Positions 52,141-61,074 are shown, numbered from the stretch's first letter. The stretch: DNA of 64,000 bases from Xanthobacteraceae bacterium (GCA_019746135.1 JAIESI010000072.1:1-64000); one strand, 5' to 3'. Notes: generated by a model not told the origin, from the letters alone. Numbers and translations are program-made.

Positions 52141-53448
52141 ATGACCGACTTCTCGCCCCGCGAAATCGTTTCCGAGCTCGACCGCTTCATCATCGGTCAG
52201 GCCGACGCCAAGCGCGCGGTTGCCATCGCGCTGCGCAACCGCTGGCGGCGGCTGCAGCTCGACGACAAGCTGCGTGAAGAGGTGCTGCCGAAGAACATCC
52301 TGATGATCGGACCGACCGGCGTCGGCAAGACCGAGATTTCGCGCCGCCTGGCGCGGCTTGCCGGTGCGCCGTTCATCAAGGTCGAGGCGACGAAGTTCAC
52401 GGAGGTCGGCTATGTCGGCCGCGACGTCGAGCAGATCGTCCGCGACCTGGTCGAGGTCGGCATTGCGCTGACACGCGAGCGAAAACGCAAGGACGTGCAG
52501 GTTCGCGCCGAGCAGGCCGCCGAGATGCGCGTGGTCGATGCGCTGGTCGGCCCAAACGCCAGCGCGTCCACCAAGGAGGCGTTCCGCAAGAAGCTGCGGA
52601 CGGGCGAAATGAACGACAAGGAAATCGAAATCGAGGTGCAGGCGGCGGGCGGCGGCCTGCCGATGTTCGAAATTCCCGGCATGCCCGGCGCGCAGATGGG
52701 CGCGATCAATATCGGCGACATTTTCGGCAAGCTCGGCGGCGGCCGCACCAAGACGCGGCGCGTCACGGTCGAGGAGTCGCACGAGATTCTCGTCGCCGAG
52801 GAATCCGACAAGCTGCTCGATCAGGAAATGCTGGTGCAGGACGCGATCAAGGCGGTGGAGCAGAACGGCATCGTGTTCCTCGACGAGATCGACAAGATCG
52901 CCGGCCGCGAGGGCCGCACCGGCGCGGACGTGTCGCGCGAAGGCGTGCAGCGCGACCTGCTGCCGCTGATCGAAGGCACCACGGTCTCGACCAAGCACGG
53001 CGCGGTGAAGACCGACCACATCCTGTTCATCGCCTCAGGCGCGTTTCATCTGTCGAAGCCGTCGGACCTCCTGCCCGAGCTGCAAGGCCGCCTGCCGATC
53101 CGCGTGGAGCTCAAGCCGCTCACCCGCGACGACTTCCGGCGCATTCTCACCGAGACCGAGGCTTCGCTGATCAAGCAGTACATCGCGCTGATGGGCACCG
53201 AGGGCGTGACGCTCGATTTCACCGCGGACGCCATCGACGCCATCGCCGACGTGGCGGTGGCGGTCAATTCCAGCGTCGAGAACATCGGCGCACGGCGGCT
53301 TCAAACCGTCATGGAGCGCATCCTCGACGAGATTTCGTTCAGCGCCACCGACCGCTCCGGCGAGACGGTGAAGATCGACGCGGCCTACGTGCAGGCGCAC
53401 ATCGGCGATCTGGCGAAGAACGCGGACTTGAGCCGGTTTATCCTCTAG
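52141..53448 (+). CDS. hslU: HslU unfoldase ATPase
   Basis: 435-residue AAA+ ClpX-type unfoldase partner of HslV. Walker [16 protein letters not shown] (about residues 56-70), pore loop [16 protein letters not shown], intermediate domain (about 110-240, [19 protein letters not shown]), Walker [15 protein letters not shown], sensor 2 [16 protein letters not shown], and the C-terminal [16 protein letters not shown] that docks into HslV. Complete. Confidence 0.96.
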   Translation: MTDFSPREIVSELDRFIIGQADAKRAVAIALRNRWRRLQLDDKLREEVLPKNILMIGPTGVGKTEISRRLARLAGAPFIKVEATKFTEVGYVGRDVEQIVRDLVEVGIALTRERKRKDVQVRAEQAAEMRVVDALVGPNASASTKEAFRKKLRTGEMNDKEIEIEVQAAGGGLPMFEIPGMPGAQMGAINIGDIFGKLGGGRTKTRRVTVEESHEILVAEESDKLLDQEMLVQDAIKAVEQNGIVFLDEIDKIAGREGRTGADVSREGVQRDLLPLIEGTTVSTKHGAVKTDHILFIASGAFHLSKPSDLLPELQGRLPIRVELKPLTRDDFRRILTETEASLIKQYIALMGTEGVTLDFTADAIDAIADVAVAVNSSVENIGARRLQTVMERILDEISFSATDRSGETVKIDAAYVQAHIGDLAKNADLSRFIL

Positions 53449-53486
53449 CGCCGTCTTTTCTTTAGGGCTCACGCCAGCCTATCCTT

Positions 53487-53587
53487 CGTCATTCCGGGAC
53501 GCGCCGAAGGCGCGGGCCCGGAATCCATACTCCGCAGCAGTGGTTATGGATTCCGGGTTCGCTGCTTCGCAGCGCCCCGGAATGACG
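53487..53587. repeat. Imperfect palindromic intergenic repeat
   Basis: CGTCATTCCGGGACGCGCCGAAGG...GGAATCCAT and its inverted partner ATGGATTCCGGGTTCGCTGC...CCCCGGAATGACG, about 100 bp, directly after hslU. A typical Rhizobiales intergenic palindrome; it ends 16 bp before the cupin start. Confidence 0.7.
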
Positions 53588-53602
53588 GCGGTGGAGACGG
53601 CA

Positions 53603-53971
53603 ATGTCCGAGAAGAAATCAAAAGCCGGCAACCCGCTCGGGCCGATCGGCACCAAGGTGCTGTTCGAGAACGAGCACGTTCGCGTCTGGAGCGTGGAGCT
53701 CGGGCCCAGGGGCCATCAGCCGCTGCACGAGCACGAATACCCGTACGTCGTCGTGCCGGTGAGCGAGGGCAAGGCGCTGATGCGCTGGGAGGACGGCCGC
53801 GAGCGCGAGATCAACGACGTGCTCGGCAATGCGCTCTGGCGCGAAGCCGGCGGCGGCCCGCACGAGCTGTTCAATCTCGAAGCAAACAGCAAGATGCATA
53901 CGGTTCTGGTGGAGATCAAAGGCTTAAGCATGAAAGCCTTGGGCATGAAAGCCTTGGGCACGACCACGTAA
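53603..53971 (+). CDS. Small cupin-domain protein
   Basis: 122 residues from the ATG at 53603, which has GGTGGAG at suitable distance; ATGs at 53540 and 53582 lie in or at the repeat. Single cupin: VELGPRGHQPLHEHEYPYVVVPVSEG with HxxxxHEHE metal ligands and GGGPHELFNLEANS. The end carries a 15-bp duplication giving two MKALG units (53930-53959). Probably a small metal-binding or signalling cupin; 31 bp before the LLM gene. Confidence 0.7.
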   Translation: MSEKKSKAGNPLGPIGTKVLFENEHVRVWSVELGPRGHQPLHEHEYPYVVVPVSEGKALMRWEDGREREINDVLGNALWREAGGGPHELFNLEANSKMHTVLVEIKGLSMKALGMKALGTTT

Positions 53972-54002
53972 ACGCGGCGACGAAAATTTCGGGGAGGGGC
54001 GC

Positions 54003-55112
54003 ATGCGTCTCGGAATGTTCATGATGCCGGTGCATCCGCCGGACCGCACGTTCTGGAGCACGCTCGACGAGGACACGGAAAAGTCGCTGCTTGCCGACCA
54101 GCTCGGCTTCGATGAGCTGTGGCTTGGCGAGCATTTTTCGGCCTCGACCGAGCCGATTCCCTCGCCCCTGATGTTCTTCGCCAATCTTCTGCACCGCACC
54201 CGGCACATCACGTTCGGCACCGCGGTGATCAACATTCCGAATCATCATCCGGCGATCGTCGCGGCCGAATGCGCGCAGTTCGACCACATGAGCCGCGGCC
54301 GCTTCATGCTGGGCGTCGGACCGGGCGGACTGATCTCGGACTTCGAGCTGTTCAAGCTGACCGACCACGCCGCCCGCAACCGCATGGTCGTCGAGGCCGT
54401 GGACATGATCCAGCGCATCTGGGCGCAGGATCCGCCTTATGCGCTGAAGGGCGAGTTCTGGGACATCTCCATCGAGGACGGCATCAACGCGAAGCTCGGC
54501 GTGGGCTTCATGCCGAAGCCGTACCGCCAGCCCGGTCCGCCGGTGTTCATCTCGCTCGCCAGCCCGAGCTCGGCGTCGGCGAAAACCGCGGCAGAGAAGG
54601 GCTGGGGCATGATCTCCGCCAACATCATTCCCACCTATTCAGTGGCGTCGCACTGGACCGTGTACAGCGACGCCTGCCGCGCGCTCGGCAAGAAGCCATC
54701 CGGCGACAACTGGCGTGTCGCGCGCAACGTCATGGTGGCGGCATCCGATGCCGAGGCCGAAGACCGCGTGTTCGGGGCGCAGGCCTCGAACAATTATTTC
54801 TACGCCTACATGCGCGAGGTGCTGAACAGCGTCGGCCTCTTGGTGATTCTCAAGCCCAGGCCGGACATGCCCGATGCCGAGGCCACGGTGGAGGCCATCA
54901 CCGCCGAATGCGTGCTGCACGGCTCGCCCAGGACCATGCTCGACAAGCTCGTGGCGTTCCGCGAGCAGGTCGGGCCGTTCGGCGGACTATTGATGACCGG
55001 CCTCGACTGGGGCGGGCCGAACGCGGACTGGGAGCGCGCGTCGATGCGGCTCCTGGCGCAGGAGGTGATGCCGAAGTTTCGCCAGCACGCGCTGGCGCAG
55101 GCGGCGGAGTAA
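54003..55112 (+). CDS. LLM-class flavin-dependent monooxygenase 1
   Basis: 369 residues of the bacterial luciferase-like family. MRLGMFMMPVHPPDRTFW at the start, DELWLGEHFSASTEPIP, ITFGTAVINIPNHHPAIVAAECAQFDHMSRGRFMLGVGPGG and a TIM-barrel ending. It uses FMNH2 or F420-type flavin with O2 on an unknown substrate. A close paralogue lies at 55733 with the same N-terminus, indicating a duplication around the lipocalin-like gene. Confidence 0.88.
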   Translation: MRLGMFMMPVHPPDRTFWSTLDEDTEKSLLADQLGFDELWLGEHFSASTEPIPSPLMFFANLLHRTRHITFGTAVINIPNHHPAIVAAECAQFDHMSRGRFMLGVGPGGLISDFELFKLTDHAARNRMVVEAVDMIQRIWAQDPPYALKGEFWDISIEDGINAKLGVGFMPKPYRQPGPPVFISLASPSSASAKTAAEKGWGMISANIIPTYSVASHWTVYSDACRALGKKPSGDNWRVARNVMVAASDAEAEDRVFGAQASNNYFYAYMREVLNSVGLLVILKPRPDMPDAEATVEAITAECVLHGSPRTMLDKLVAFREQVGPFGGLLMTGLDWGGPNADWERASMRLLAQEVMPKFRQHALAQAAE

Positions 55113-55155
55113 CGGCCCCTGGGCTGGTCGCATTCTAACGGCGAACCGCTTTACA

Positions 55156-55174
55156 CCCCGGATCAAGTCCGGGG
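55156..55174. terminator. Hairpin after LLM gene 1
   Basis: CCCCGGA-TCAAG-TCCGGGG, a perfect 7-bp stem, followed by CAGGCTTTC. The homologous hairpin behind LLM gene 2 has one compensated base pair. Located between convergent genes, so it may serve both. Confidence 0.55.
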
Positions 55175-55194
55175 CAGGCTTTCGCCGGAAATGC

Positions 55195-55632
55195 TCAGTC
55201 CGCTTCCACCCGCCGCCACAGGATGCGCCGCACCTGCCCCTGCGCATCCGGCCGCGCCGACAGCGTGAGATTCGGCCCGTCGAACCGCACCCGGCGGATC
55301 ATGGTCTGGCCGATCATGTTCGGATTGAGCGCCATCTCGACGTGATGGTGCACCTCGCCGTCCTTCACCTCATAGCGCCCCGCATAGCAGGTCACCGCGC
55401 GCGTCGCGTCGACGAGCTCGTCGGGCGTCGCACCGGACAGATCGGTGCGGCCCGCCGGCGCCGAGGTCTTGTTGCGGCCCGCAGGCGTGCTGACGACGCC
55501 GATATAGCCGTCCGGGCTGTACATGATCTGCGAGCTTCGGTTGTTGTCGGAATGGATCACCTTGCCCTGCGCGTCCACCACCTCTTCGCCGGTCTGGCGA
55601 TAGACCCCGACCATATCTTGTTTCGTCACCAT
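55195..55632 (-). CDS. Lipocalin-like domain protein
   Basis: 145 residues from the ATG at 55632, which has GAGAGG at good spacing; an ATG at 55665 also exists. A lipocalin-5-type beta barrel: MVGVYRQTGEEVVDAQGKV, SSQIMYSPDGYIGVVSTPAGR, CYAGRYEVKDGEVHHHVEMAL, TLSARPDAQGQVRRILWRRV. Often found with flavin monooxygenases or cyclases. Convergent to LLM gene 1 and divergent to LLM gene 2. Confidence 0.7.
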   Translation of the reverse strand: MVTKQDMVGVYRQTGEEVVDAQGKVIHSDNNRSSQIMYSPDGYIGVVSTPAGRNKTSAPAGRTDLSGATPDELVDATRAVTCYAGRYEVKDGEVHHHVEMALNPNMIGQTMIRRVRFDGPNLTLSARPDAQGQVRRILWRRVEAD

Positions 55633-55732
55633 CGAATTCCTCTCCCCGACCAGCACCACGGTCATGCCCGAGTTCGGATCGACGCGGATGAAAAATCAAC
55701 TAGAATATTGCCGACGGAACAGGACAGATGGC

Positions 55733-56839
55733 ATGCGTCTCGGAATGTTCATGATGCCGGTGCATCCGCCCGGCCGGTCGCTCACCGAAACGCTCGCCGA
55801 GGACACCGCCAAATCCATCCTGGCCGACAAGCTCGGCTATGACGAGCTCTGGATGGGCGAGCACTTCTCCGCCACCACCGAGCCATTCCCTGCGCCGCTG
55901 ATGTTCCTCGCCGGCCTCGTGCCGCAGACCAAGAACCTCACCTTCGGCACCGCGGTCATCAACCTGCCCAATCACCATCCGGCCATCGTCGCCGGCGAAT
56001 GCGCGCAGTTCGACCACATGAGCGGCGGCCGCTTCCTGATGGGCGTCGGCTCCGGTGGCCTCGCTTCGGACTTCGAGCTGTTCAACATCGATCCGGCGGC
56101 GCGGCAGCGCCAGTTCATGGAATCGATCGACATGATCCTGCGCATCTGGGCGCAGGATCCGCCCTACGACATCCAGGGCGAATTCTGGAATGTGCAGATC
56201 AAGAAGGCGATCATGCCCGAGCTCGGCGTGGGCTTCATGCCGAAGCCCCTGCAGAAGCCGCATCCGCCGATCCACATCTCGATCGCGAGCCCCGATTCGG
56301 CGTCGGCGAAGCTCGCAGGCTCGAAGGGCTGGGGCGTGATCTCCGGTCCGGTTGCTCCGCTCTATGCCGTCGCCAACCACTGGCAGGCCTACAGCGAGGC
56401 GCGGCGCGAGGCGGGATCGCGCGCCCGCAGCGAGGACTGGCGGGTGTCGCGGCTGATCATCGTGGCACCGACCGACGCGGAGGCGGAGGAGCGCGTCTAC
56501 GGCGAGCACGCCTCGAACCGCTATTATTGCAGCTACATGCGCAAGGCGATCGCCGCGGCCAAGCGCCTCTGGATGATCAAACCGCAGCCCGAGATGACCG
56601 ACGAGACCTGCACGCCCGAAGCGATCATGAAGGAGTGCGTGATCCACGGCTCGCCGCGCACCGTGCTCGATCGCCTCGTGGCGCTGCGCGACCGCGTCGG
56701 TCCGTTCGGCACGCTGCTGCAGATCGGCCTCGACTGGGGCGGCGCGAACGAGGCCTGGGAGCGCGACGGCATGCGGCTGCTTGCGCAAGAGGTGATGCCG
56801 CGCTTCCGCCAGCACGTCACCACGCAGGCGGCGGAGTAG
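55733..56839 (+). CDS. LLM-class flavin-dependent monooxygenase 2
   Basis: 368 residues from the ATG at 55733; the frame upstream overlaps the lipocalin gene start. N-terminus MRLGMFMMPVHPPGRSL almost repeats that of LLM 1, with DELWMGEHFSATTEPFP, HMSGGRFLMGVGSGGLASDF and an identical C-terminal ending (TQAAE/QAAE). The pair looks like an old duplication. No reductase gene is near. Confidence 0.88.
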   Translation: MRLGMFMMPVHPPGRSLTETLAEDTAKSILADKLGYDELWMGEHFSATTEPFPAPLMFLAGLVPQTKNLTFGTAVINLPNHHPAIVAGECAQFDHMSGGRFLMGVGSGGLASDFELFNIDPAARQRQFMESIDMILRIWAQDPPYDIQGEFWNVQIKKAIMPELGVGFMPKPLQKPHPPIHISIASPDSASAKLAGSKGWGVISGPVAPLYAVANHWQAYSEARREAGSRARSEDWRVSRLIIVAPTDAEAEERVYGEHASNRYYCSYMRKAIAAAKRLWMIKPQPEMTDETCTPEAIMKECVIHGSPRTVLDRLVALRDRVGPFGTLLQIGLDWGGANEAWERDGMRLLAQEVMPRFRQHVTTQAAE

Positions 56840-56901
56840 CCGCGTTGTGACGTCCGCAAACCCCACGTTTGCGCATGTCCTTTTCGGAAAACCGGTGCCC
56901 A

Positions 56902-56925
56902 CCCCGCATCAAGTGCGGGGCAGGC
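56902..56925. terminator. Hairpin with T-run after LLM gene 2
   Basis: CCCCGCA-TCAAG-TGCGGGG followed by CAGGCTTTTT. Same element as at 55156, with G-C exchanged for C-G in the stem on both sides, and with a better T-run. Confidence 0.65.
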
Positions 56926-56945
56926 TTTTTCCGGGACATGGGCGA

Positions 56946-56985
56946 GCCATAAGCGCGTTTACGCGCGTCTTCGACGCGCTATGGC
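56946..56985. repeat. 38-bp dispersed repeat, copy 2
   Basis: CCATAAGCGCGTTTACGCGC...GCGCTATGG at 56947-56984 matches the core at 40889-40926 with two differences and is itself palindromic (CCATA...TATGG, GCGCGT...ACGCGC). Confidence 0.7.
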
Positions 56986-57013
56986 GACGCCGTCCTTCGG
57001 ACGGCTATGCGCG

Positions 57014-57331
57014 CTATTCGGCGAACATCTCGCGCAGCGCCGTCAGCGCCGCGCGGAGCGTCTTGCGATCGACCGCGCCCGCCTGCCGCGTCAGCGCGCG
57101 CTGCTCCACCGTCCTGATCTGCTCGAGGCGGATGACCGCGGGCCCGTTCGCAAACGTAAGCGGCACACGATAGGCCGCGCGCGCCCCGCCAGGGCTGATC
57201 GGCGCGACCGTCACCACGCCGAGATAGTCATGGATCTCCGGCGGCGACAGGATGACGCAAGGATGCGGCTCGGCGTTCTCGCCTGCGCCCTCCGGCGGCA
57301 ACACCAGCCAGACGTCGCCGCGGCTCACCAT
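57014..57331 (-). CDS. MazF/PemK-like toxin
   Basis: 105 residues from the ATG at 57331. The PemK/MazF endoribonuclease pattern: VSRGDVWLVLPPEG at the N-terminus, HPCVILSPPEIHDYLGVVTVAPIS and VIRLEQIRTVEQRALTRQAG. Such toxins cut mRNA at short sites. It lies 25 bp downstream of the AbrB-type antitoxin gene on the same strand. The N-terminal stretch is somewhat longer than in E. coli MazF (PEGAGENAEPHPC loop). Confidence 0.75.
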   Translation of the reverse strand: MVSRGDVWLVLPPEGAGENAEPHPCVILSPPEIHDYLGVVTVAPISPGGARAAYRVPLTFANGPAVIRLEQIRTVEQRALTRQAGAVDRKTLRAALTALREMFAE

Positions 57332-57356
57332 GCAACGCTCCAACGGTCGGGGCGAT

Positions 57357-57584
57357 CTATCTTTGCGGCCAGACGCGCCCGGTCTCTCCCGCCTGCACCA
57401 GCGCCTTGCTGTCGGCCGCCCAGCCCGCCCGCGCCTCGGTGCGAACCGGCGACAGGACGATGCGGCCCTTCTTGTTGACCTTGAGGTTCACCACATCGCC
57501 GTCGACGATGCCGATCTCATCAAGCAATGGCTTCGGAATGATGACACCGTGGGAATTTCCGACCTTGCGGACTTGGCTCTTCAT
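57357..57584 (-). CDS. AbrB/MazE-like antitoxin
   Basis: 75 residues with a swapped-hairpin AbrB DNA-binding domain at the N-terminus (SQVRKVGNSHGVIIPKPLLDEIGIVDGDVVNLKV) and a short C-terminal tail (AADSKALVQAGETGRVW) that would bind the toxin. It is the first gene of the pair and probably represses it with the toxin through the GTTATAAC sites upstream. Confidence 0.8.
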   Translation of the reverse strand: MKSQVRKVGNSHGVIIPKPLLDEIGIVDGDVVNLKVNKKGRIVLSPVRTEARAGWAADSKALVQAGETGRVWPQR

Positions 57585-57604
57585 CGGAAAGCGGCTCCGC
57601 CGAT

Positions 57605-57698
57605 GTTATAACTATGTTAGACAGGAGGCATCGAATCAGCCCTTGTTATAACAGCCTGTTGGAAAGTGCCCGGCAAGGGCTTGGAACATTGTTATAAC
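57605..57698. promoter_or_regulatory. Three GTTATAAC palindromes upstream of the antitoxin
   Basis: The perfect 8-bp palindrome GTTATAAC occurs at 57605-57612, 57645-57652 and 57691-57698, 40 and 46 bp apart, in the 123-bp gap between the antitoxin start and the smrA stop. Equal words at near-regular spacing suggest co-operative binding by the MazE/MazF-like complex. No other copy was noticed in the window. Confidence 0.6.
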
Positions 57699-57707
57699 CG
57701 ATCGACC

Positions 57708-58277
57708 TTACCGGGCCTTCCGCAGCGTCACGTAGAGCGCCCCTTCGCCGCCGTGACCCACGGCCGCGCTTTCGAATCCGATCACATAGCTGCGGAACTC
57801 GGCGGTCCCGAGCCACATCGGCACCGTGCGCTTGAGCACGCCACGCTCGCCCACGGATCCGTCGCCGCGAACGCCTTTGCCGGTGATGACCAGCACCAAC
57901 CTCGCGCCGCGGGCCTGCCGGGTGCGCAGAAAGTGCAGCAGCGCGTCATGCGCCTCGGCCTGGGTAAGGCCATGCAGATCGAGCCGGCCGTCGATCGCAT
58001 GCGAGCCGCGCGCGACCCGCTTCCTGAGCTTGCGGCCGAGCGGTGTGAGCTGTGGCGGGCCGGCGGGCTTTGACGCGGGCGCCGCGAGCGGCGGCCGCGA
58101 AACAGGCTTGGATGCGGAATGGGCCGCGGCCTTGACGCGCGATGCCGGCGCCGACGAAGTTGTCTCTGGCTCTTCAGAAATCTGCTGGCGTCTGGTCCGC
58201 TTGCGGAGCGGTGACACCGAGCGGGCCACGCCTTGCCACAGGGCGTGCTCGTCGTCGGTCAGACGCCGCCGGCTCAT
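57708..58277 (-). CDS. smrA: Smr domain protein
   Basis: 189 residues. A basic, disordered N-terminal half (RRLTDDEHALWQGVARSVSPL, then Ala/Pro-rich) and the C-terminal Smr (MutS2-type) nuclease domain: DGRLDLHGLTQAEAHDALLHFL with the LDxHG motif, VLVITGKGVRGDG (TGKG motif) and GALYVTLRK. Likely nicks or cleaves nucleic acid. Follows mltA on the minus strand by 9 bp. Confidence 0.85.
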   Translation of the reverse strand: MSRRRLTDDEHALWQGVARSVSPLRKRTRRQQISEEPETTSSAPASRVKAAAHSASKPVSRPPLAAPASKPAGPPQLTPLGRKLRKRVARGSHAIDGRLDLHGLTQAEAHDALLHFLRTRQARGARLVLVITGKGVRGDGSVGERGVLKRTVPMWLGTAEFRSYVIGFESAAVGHGGEGALYVTLRKAR

Positions 58278-58286
58278 CCCCGGGTC

Positions 58287-59702
58287 TCATCCCCGAATTT
58301 TGGATTTGCGCTTCTTCGCAGGCTTGTCGTCGTCGGTTCCGCCCGCCGCTTCCTTCTTGTCGGATCGCCTGGCCGTGGCGATGTCCTTTGCGGGCTTCTC
58401 GCCCTTGCCGACCTCTTCGTCCTTGGGCGGATTTTTCTTGTACTCGCTGATCTGCTGCTCGGTCGGGCGCGGCAGCGGCAGCGGCACGTCGCCCTTGAGC
58501 ACCCGCGGGTCGAACTCATGCGGTAACAGCATCACGAAGCGGCCGTTGTGCTTGATGCGGCCGGCGATGCTCGCCGCCTCGTCACCGGCCCCAAAATAAA
58601 GATCGGCCCGCGCCGGACCGATGATGGCGCCGCCGGTGTCCTGCGCGACCATCAACCGCTGGAACACCTCCGACGACTTCTCGTCCTCAATCGGCAACTG
58701 CGCCGAGATGAAGAACGGGGTGCCGTAGACGTGCAGGTTGCGGTCCACCGCGATCGAGCGGCCGGGCGTCAGCGAAACGCCCTGCGCGCCGATCGGCTCC
58801 TGGTCATTGGCAAGCCCGGTCTCGCGGAAGAACACGTAGGACTTGTTCCTGCGCCGCAGCTCCTTGCCCTCGGCCGGATTGCGCTCCATCCACTCGCGGA
58901 TGCGATCCATCGACATGTCTTCTTTGGCGACGATCTTGCGGTCGATCAGCCAGCGCCCCACCGCATAGTAGGGATGTCCGTTCGCGGCCTGATAGTTCAG
59001 CCGCATCACCTTGCCGTCCTCGGTGCGGACCCGGACCGAGCCCTGGATATGGATGAAGAACGCGTCGATCGGGTCCTTCAGCCAGCAGATTTCCAGATTG
59101 CGGCCGGCGAGCACGCCGTCGTCGATCGCCGCACGATCGTAAAACGCCACGAACTTTTTCTTGCGCGCCTTCTTCTTGCCGACCGCAGCGCCGGCCACCG
59201 CCATCTTGCCGCCGGTCAGAAGGCTTGCGGGCTTGCGATAGAGCGGCCAGTCGTAGCCCTCGGTCGGCTCGGTCACGCCTTCGACGATCGGCTCGTAGTA
59301 GCCGGTGAGGAAGCCGTCCGGCGTGCCGAGCGGCGCGATCCTGATCGGCGAGAAGTTGTTTTCGAAGAAGGCACGCGTCGCACCAGGCTTGCTGGTATCG
59401 ACGTCGGCAACTTTACGGCAAACCTTTTGCAGCGCTGCCTGCATCGGCCGGCCTTCGAGCGCGTCGGCGGACCTGCGCAGCAGCGCCCTGCAGCTGTTAC
59501 GGAACGAGGAGAAGGCCGCGTCGTGGTCGTCCTCGGCCCAGCCGGCGATATCGGAATACATCGCCGGCTCGTACTGAGCCTCGGAAAGCTTCATCGGGTT
59601 GCGGCCCTCGGCCCGCGCCCCGGAGACCATGCCCGCCACCCCGAGCGCTACGCCCGCAACCAGTCCTGCCCTGAGAGTCCCGCCCCAGCGCCCCGATGTC
59701 AT
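58287..59702 (-). CDS. mltA: Membrane-bound lytic murein transglycosylase A
   Basis: 471 residues with an N-terminal signal/anchor (LVAGVALGVAGMVSGARA). MltA domain (FLTGYYEPIVEGVTEP, AFFIHIQGSVRVRTEDG, YYAVGRWLIDRKI) and the 3D domain with the catalytic Asp (VAQDTGGAIIGPARADLYFG). It cleaves peptidoglycan glycan strands. The C-terminal 60 residues are Lys-rich and look disordered. The start overlaps the tim44-like stop (ATGA). Confidence 0.93.
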   Translation of the reverse strand: MTSGRWGGTLRAGLVAGVALGVAGMVSGARAEGRNPMKLSEAQYEPAMYSDIAGWAEDDHDAAFSSFRNSCRALLRRSADALEGRPMQAALQKVCRKVADVDTSKPGATRAFFENNFSPIRIAPLGTPDGFLTGYYEPIVEGVTEPTEGYDWPLYRKPASLLTGGKMAVAGAAVGKKKARKKKFVAFYDRAAIDDGVLAGRNLEICWLKDPIDAFFIHIQGSVRVRTEDGKVMRLNYQAANGHPYYAVGRWLIDRKIVAKEDMSMDRIREWMERNPAEGKELRRRNKSYVFFRETGLANDQEPIGAQGVSLTPGRSIAVDRNLHVYGTPFFISAQLPIEDEKSSEVFQRLMVAQDTGGAIIGPARADLYFGAGDEAASIAGRIKHNGRFVMLLPHEFDPRVLKGDVPLPLPRPTEQQISEYKKNPPKDEEVGKGEKPAKDIATARRSDKKEAAGGTDDDKPAKKRKSKIRG

Positions 59703-60403
59703 TGCCCGGCTTCGGTGGCCACAAGTTTCCAGTTGGGATCACGCGAAGACGCGTCGCGCGCGAAGGTCCAGACGTCGGTCACGTCGGTGACCTTGTCCGG
59801 GTTGCCGTCGATCACATTGCCCGCCTTGTCGCGCGTCACCGAGACGAGCTGCGACTGGAAGCGGACGGTGACCTGCGCGGTCTTGCCGCGCATCTCGGCG
59901 CCGATCAGGTTGGCGCCGTCGATCGACACGAACCGCGTCTCGACGGTTTCGCCGCGGCTTTCCCGGTCCTTGATGGCGGCGTCGAAGCCGTCATAGACGT
60001 CCTTGCCCAGCAGATTCTTGAGCTGCCGGCGGTCGCCCGCCGCATAGGCGGTCACGATCATGTCATAGGCGGCGCGGGCGCCGGTGACGAAATGCTTGGG
60101 ATCGAAGGTCTTGTCCTCGCGGACAATGGCATCGAGCCCCACGGCGAGCGTCGACCCCGGCTCGGCCACGCCTTTCCAGCGATCGGCCGGTTCCGCGGGC
60201 TCGGAGGACTTTTGTGTGTCGGGCGCCCGGCCCGGCAGCGCCACCACCTTGTCGCCGGGGGACGGCCGCATGGCGTCGCGTGCCGACGAATAGGGGTCAT
60301 AGGGCGGCCGCTCGCGCCCGGTGCGCTGGCCCAGCACGCTGCGCAGCCGCAGGAAAATGAACACCGCGAGCGCCAGGAAGATGATGGTATAGATGTCGAA
60401 CAA
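59699..60403 (-). CDS. Tim44/TimA-like membrane-anchored protein
   Basis: 234 residues with one N-terminal helix (IIFLALAVFIFLRLRSVLG), a Pro/Asp-rich linker and a C-terminal Tim44-like domain (FDPKHFVTGARAAYDMIVTAYAAGD, FDAAIKDRESRGETVETRFVSID). Bacterial homologues of the mitochondrial import protein Tim44 sit in the inner membrane and bind envelope partners. Coupled to mltA by a 4-bp overlap. Confidence 0.85.
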   Translation of the reverse strand: MFDIYTIIFLALAVFIFLRLRSVLGQRTGRERPPYDPYSSARDAMRPSPGDKVVALPGRAPDTQKSSEPAEPADRWKGVAEPGSTLAVGLDAIVREDKTFDPKHFVTGARAAYDMIVTAYAAGDRRQLKNLLGKDVYDGFDAAIKDRESRGETVETRFVSIDGANLIGAEMRGKTAQVTVRFQSQLVSVTRDKAGNVIDGNPDKVTDVTDVWTFARDASSRDPNWKLVATEAGQ

Positions 60404-60612
60404 GTCCCGAAGCTCCCGAGGCGGCTATCGCCCGAAACCATCCTGGCCGAAACGCGCAACTCCGGCACGCGGTCCCCGTCCCAACGCTATAATGTAGGAA
60501 CGCGACTACGGCCATCTAGAGGCGGGACGGTCGAAGCGGCCGACAGAATTGCCTCGTCCGACCATAGACGATTAAGGCCCGAAGGCCAACCTCGGCGACC
60601 GGAATTCGGCAT

Positions 60613-61074
60613 ATGGTGAAACACATTATCGTTGCCATCCTGCTGCTGCCGGTCGCCGAAATCGCGGTATTCCTGCTGGTGGCGGCCTGCATCGGGTTCC
60701 TGGGCGCGTTCACCTTAATGCTGGCGACCACCCTCGCCGGCGTGGTGGTGTTGCGGCGGGCCGGCCGCGGCCGGATCGCCCGGTTCCGCGTCGCCGTGTC
60801 GGACGGCGAAGTCACCGGGGTCGAGGCGAACACCGGCGGCTTCCTGACCGTGCTCGCCGGACTGCTGCTGGTGCTGCCGGGCTTCATCACCGACCTGGTC
60901 GGCGCGGCGCTGCTGATCCGGCCGCTGCGCCAGTGGTGCGGCCGGACGTTCAAGGCCTGGGTGGGCCGCAGGCAAGCAGCACAGCGCGGCGTGATCGATC
61001 TTTCGCCGGACGAATGGCAGCAGGTGACCGACCGCGAAATCGAGAACCGCTCCAGCAAGCGGAAGTCGCGCTAA
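60613..61074 (+). CDS. fxsA: FxsA family membrane protein
   Basis: 153 residues with four helices: [42 protein letters not shown], then [30 protein letters not shown]. These are the FxsA/UPF0716 hallmarks; in E. coli the protein relieves phage T7 exclusion by F. Divergent from tim44 and upstream of secB. Confidence 0.9.
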   Translation: MVKHIIVAILLLPVAEIAVFLLVAACIGFLGAFTLMLATTLAGVVVLRRAGRGRIARFRVAVSDGEVTGVEANTGGFLTVLAGLLLVLPGFITDLVGAALLIRPLRQWCGRTFKAWVGRRQAAQRGVIDLSPDEWQQVTDREIENRSSKRKSR

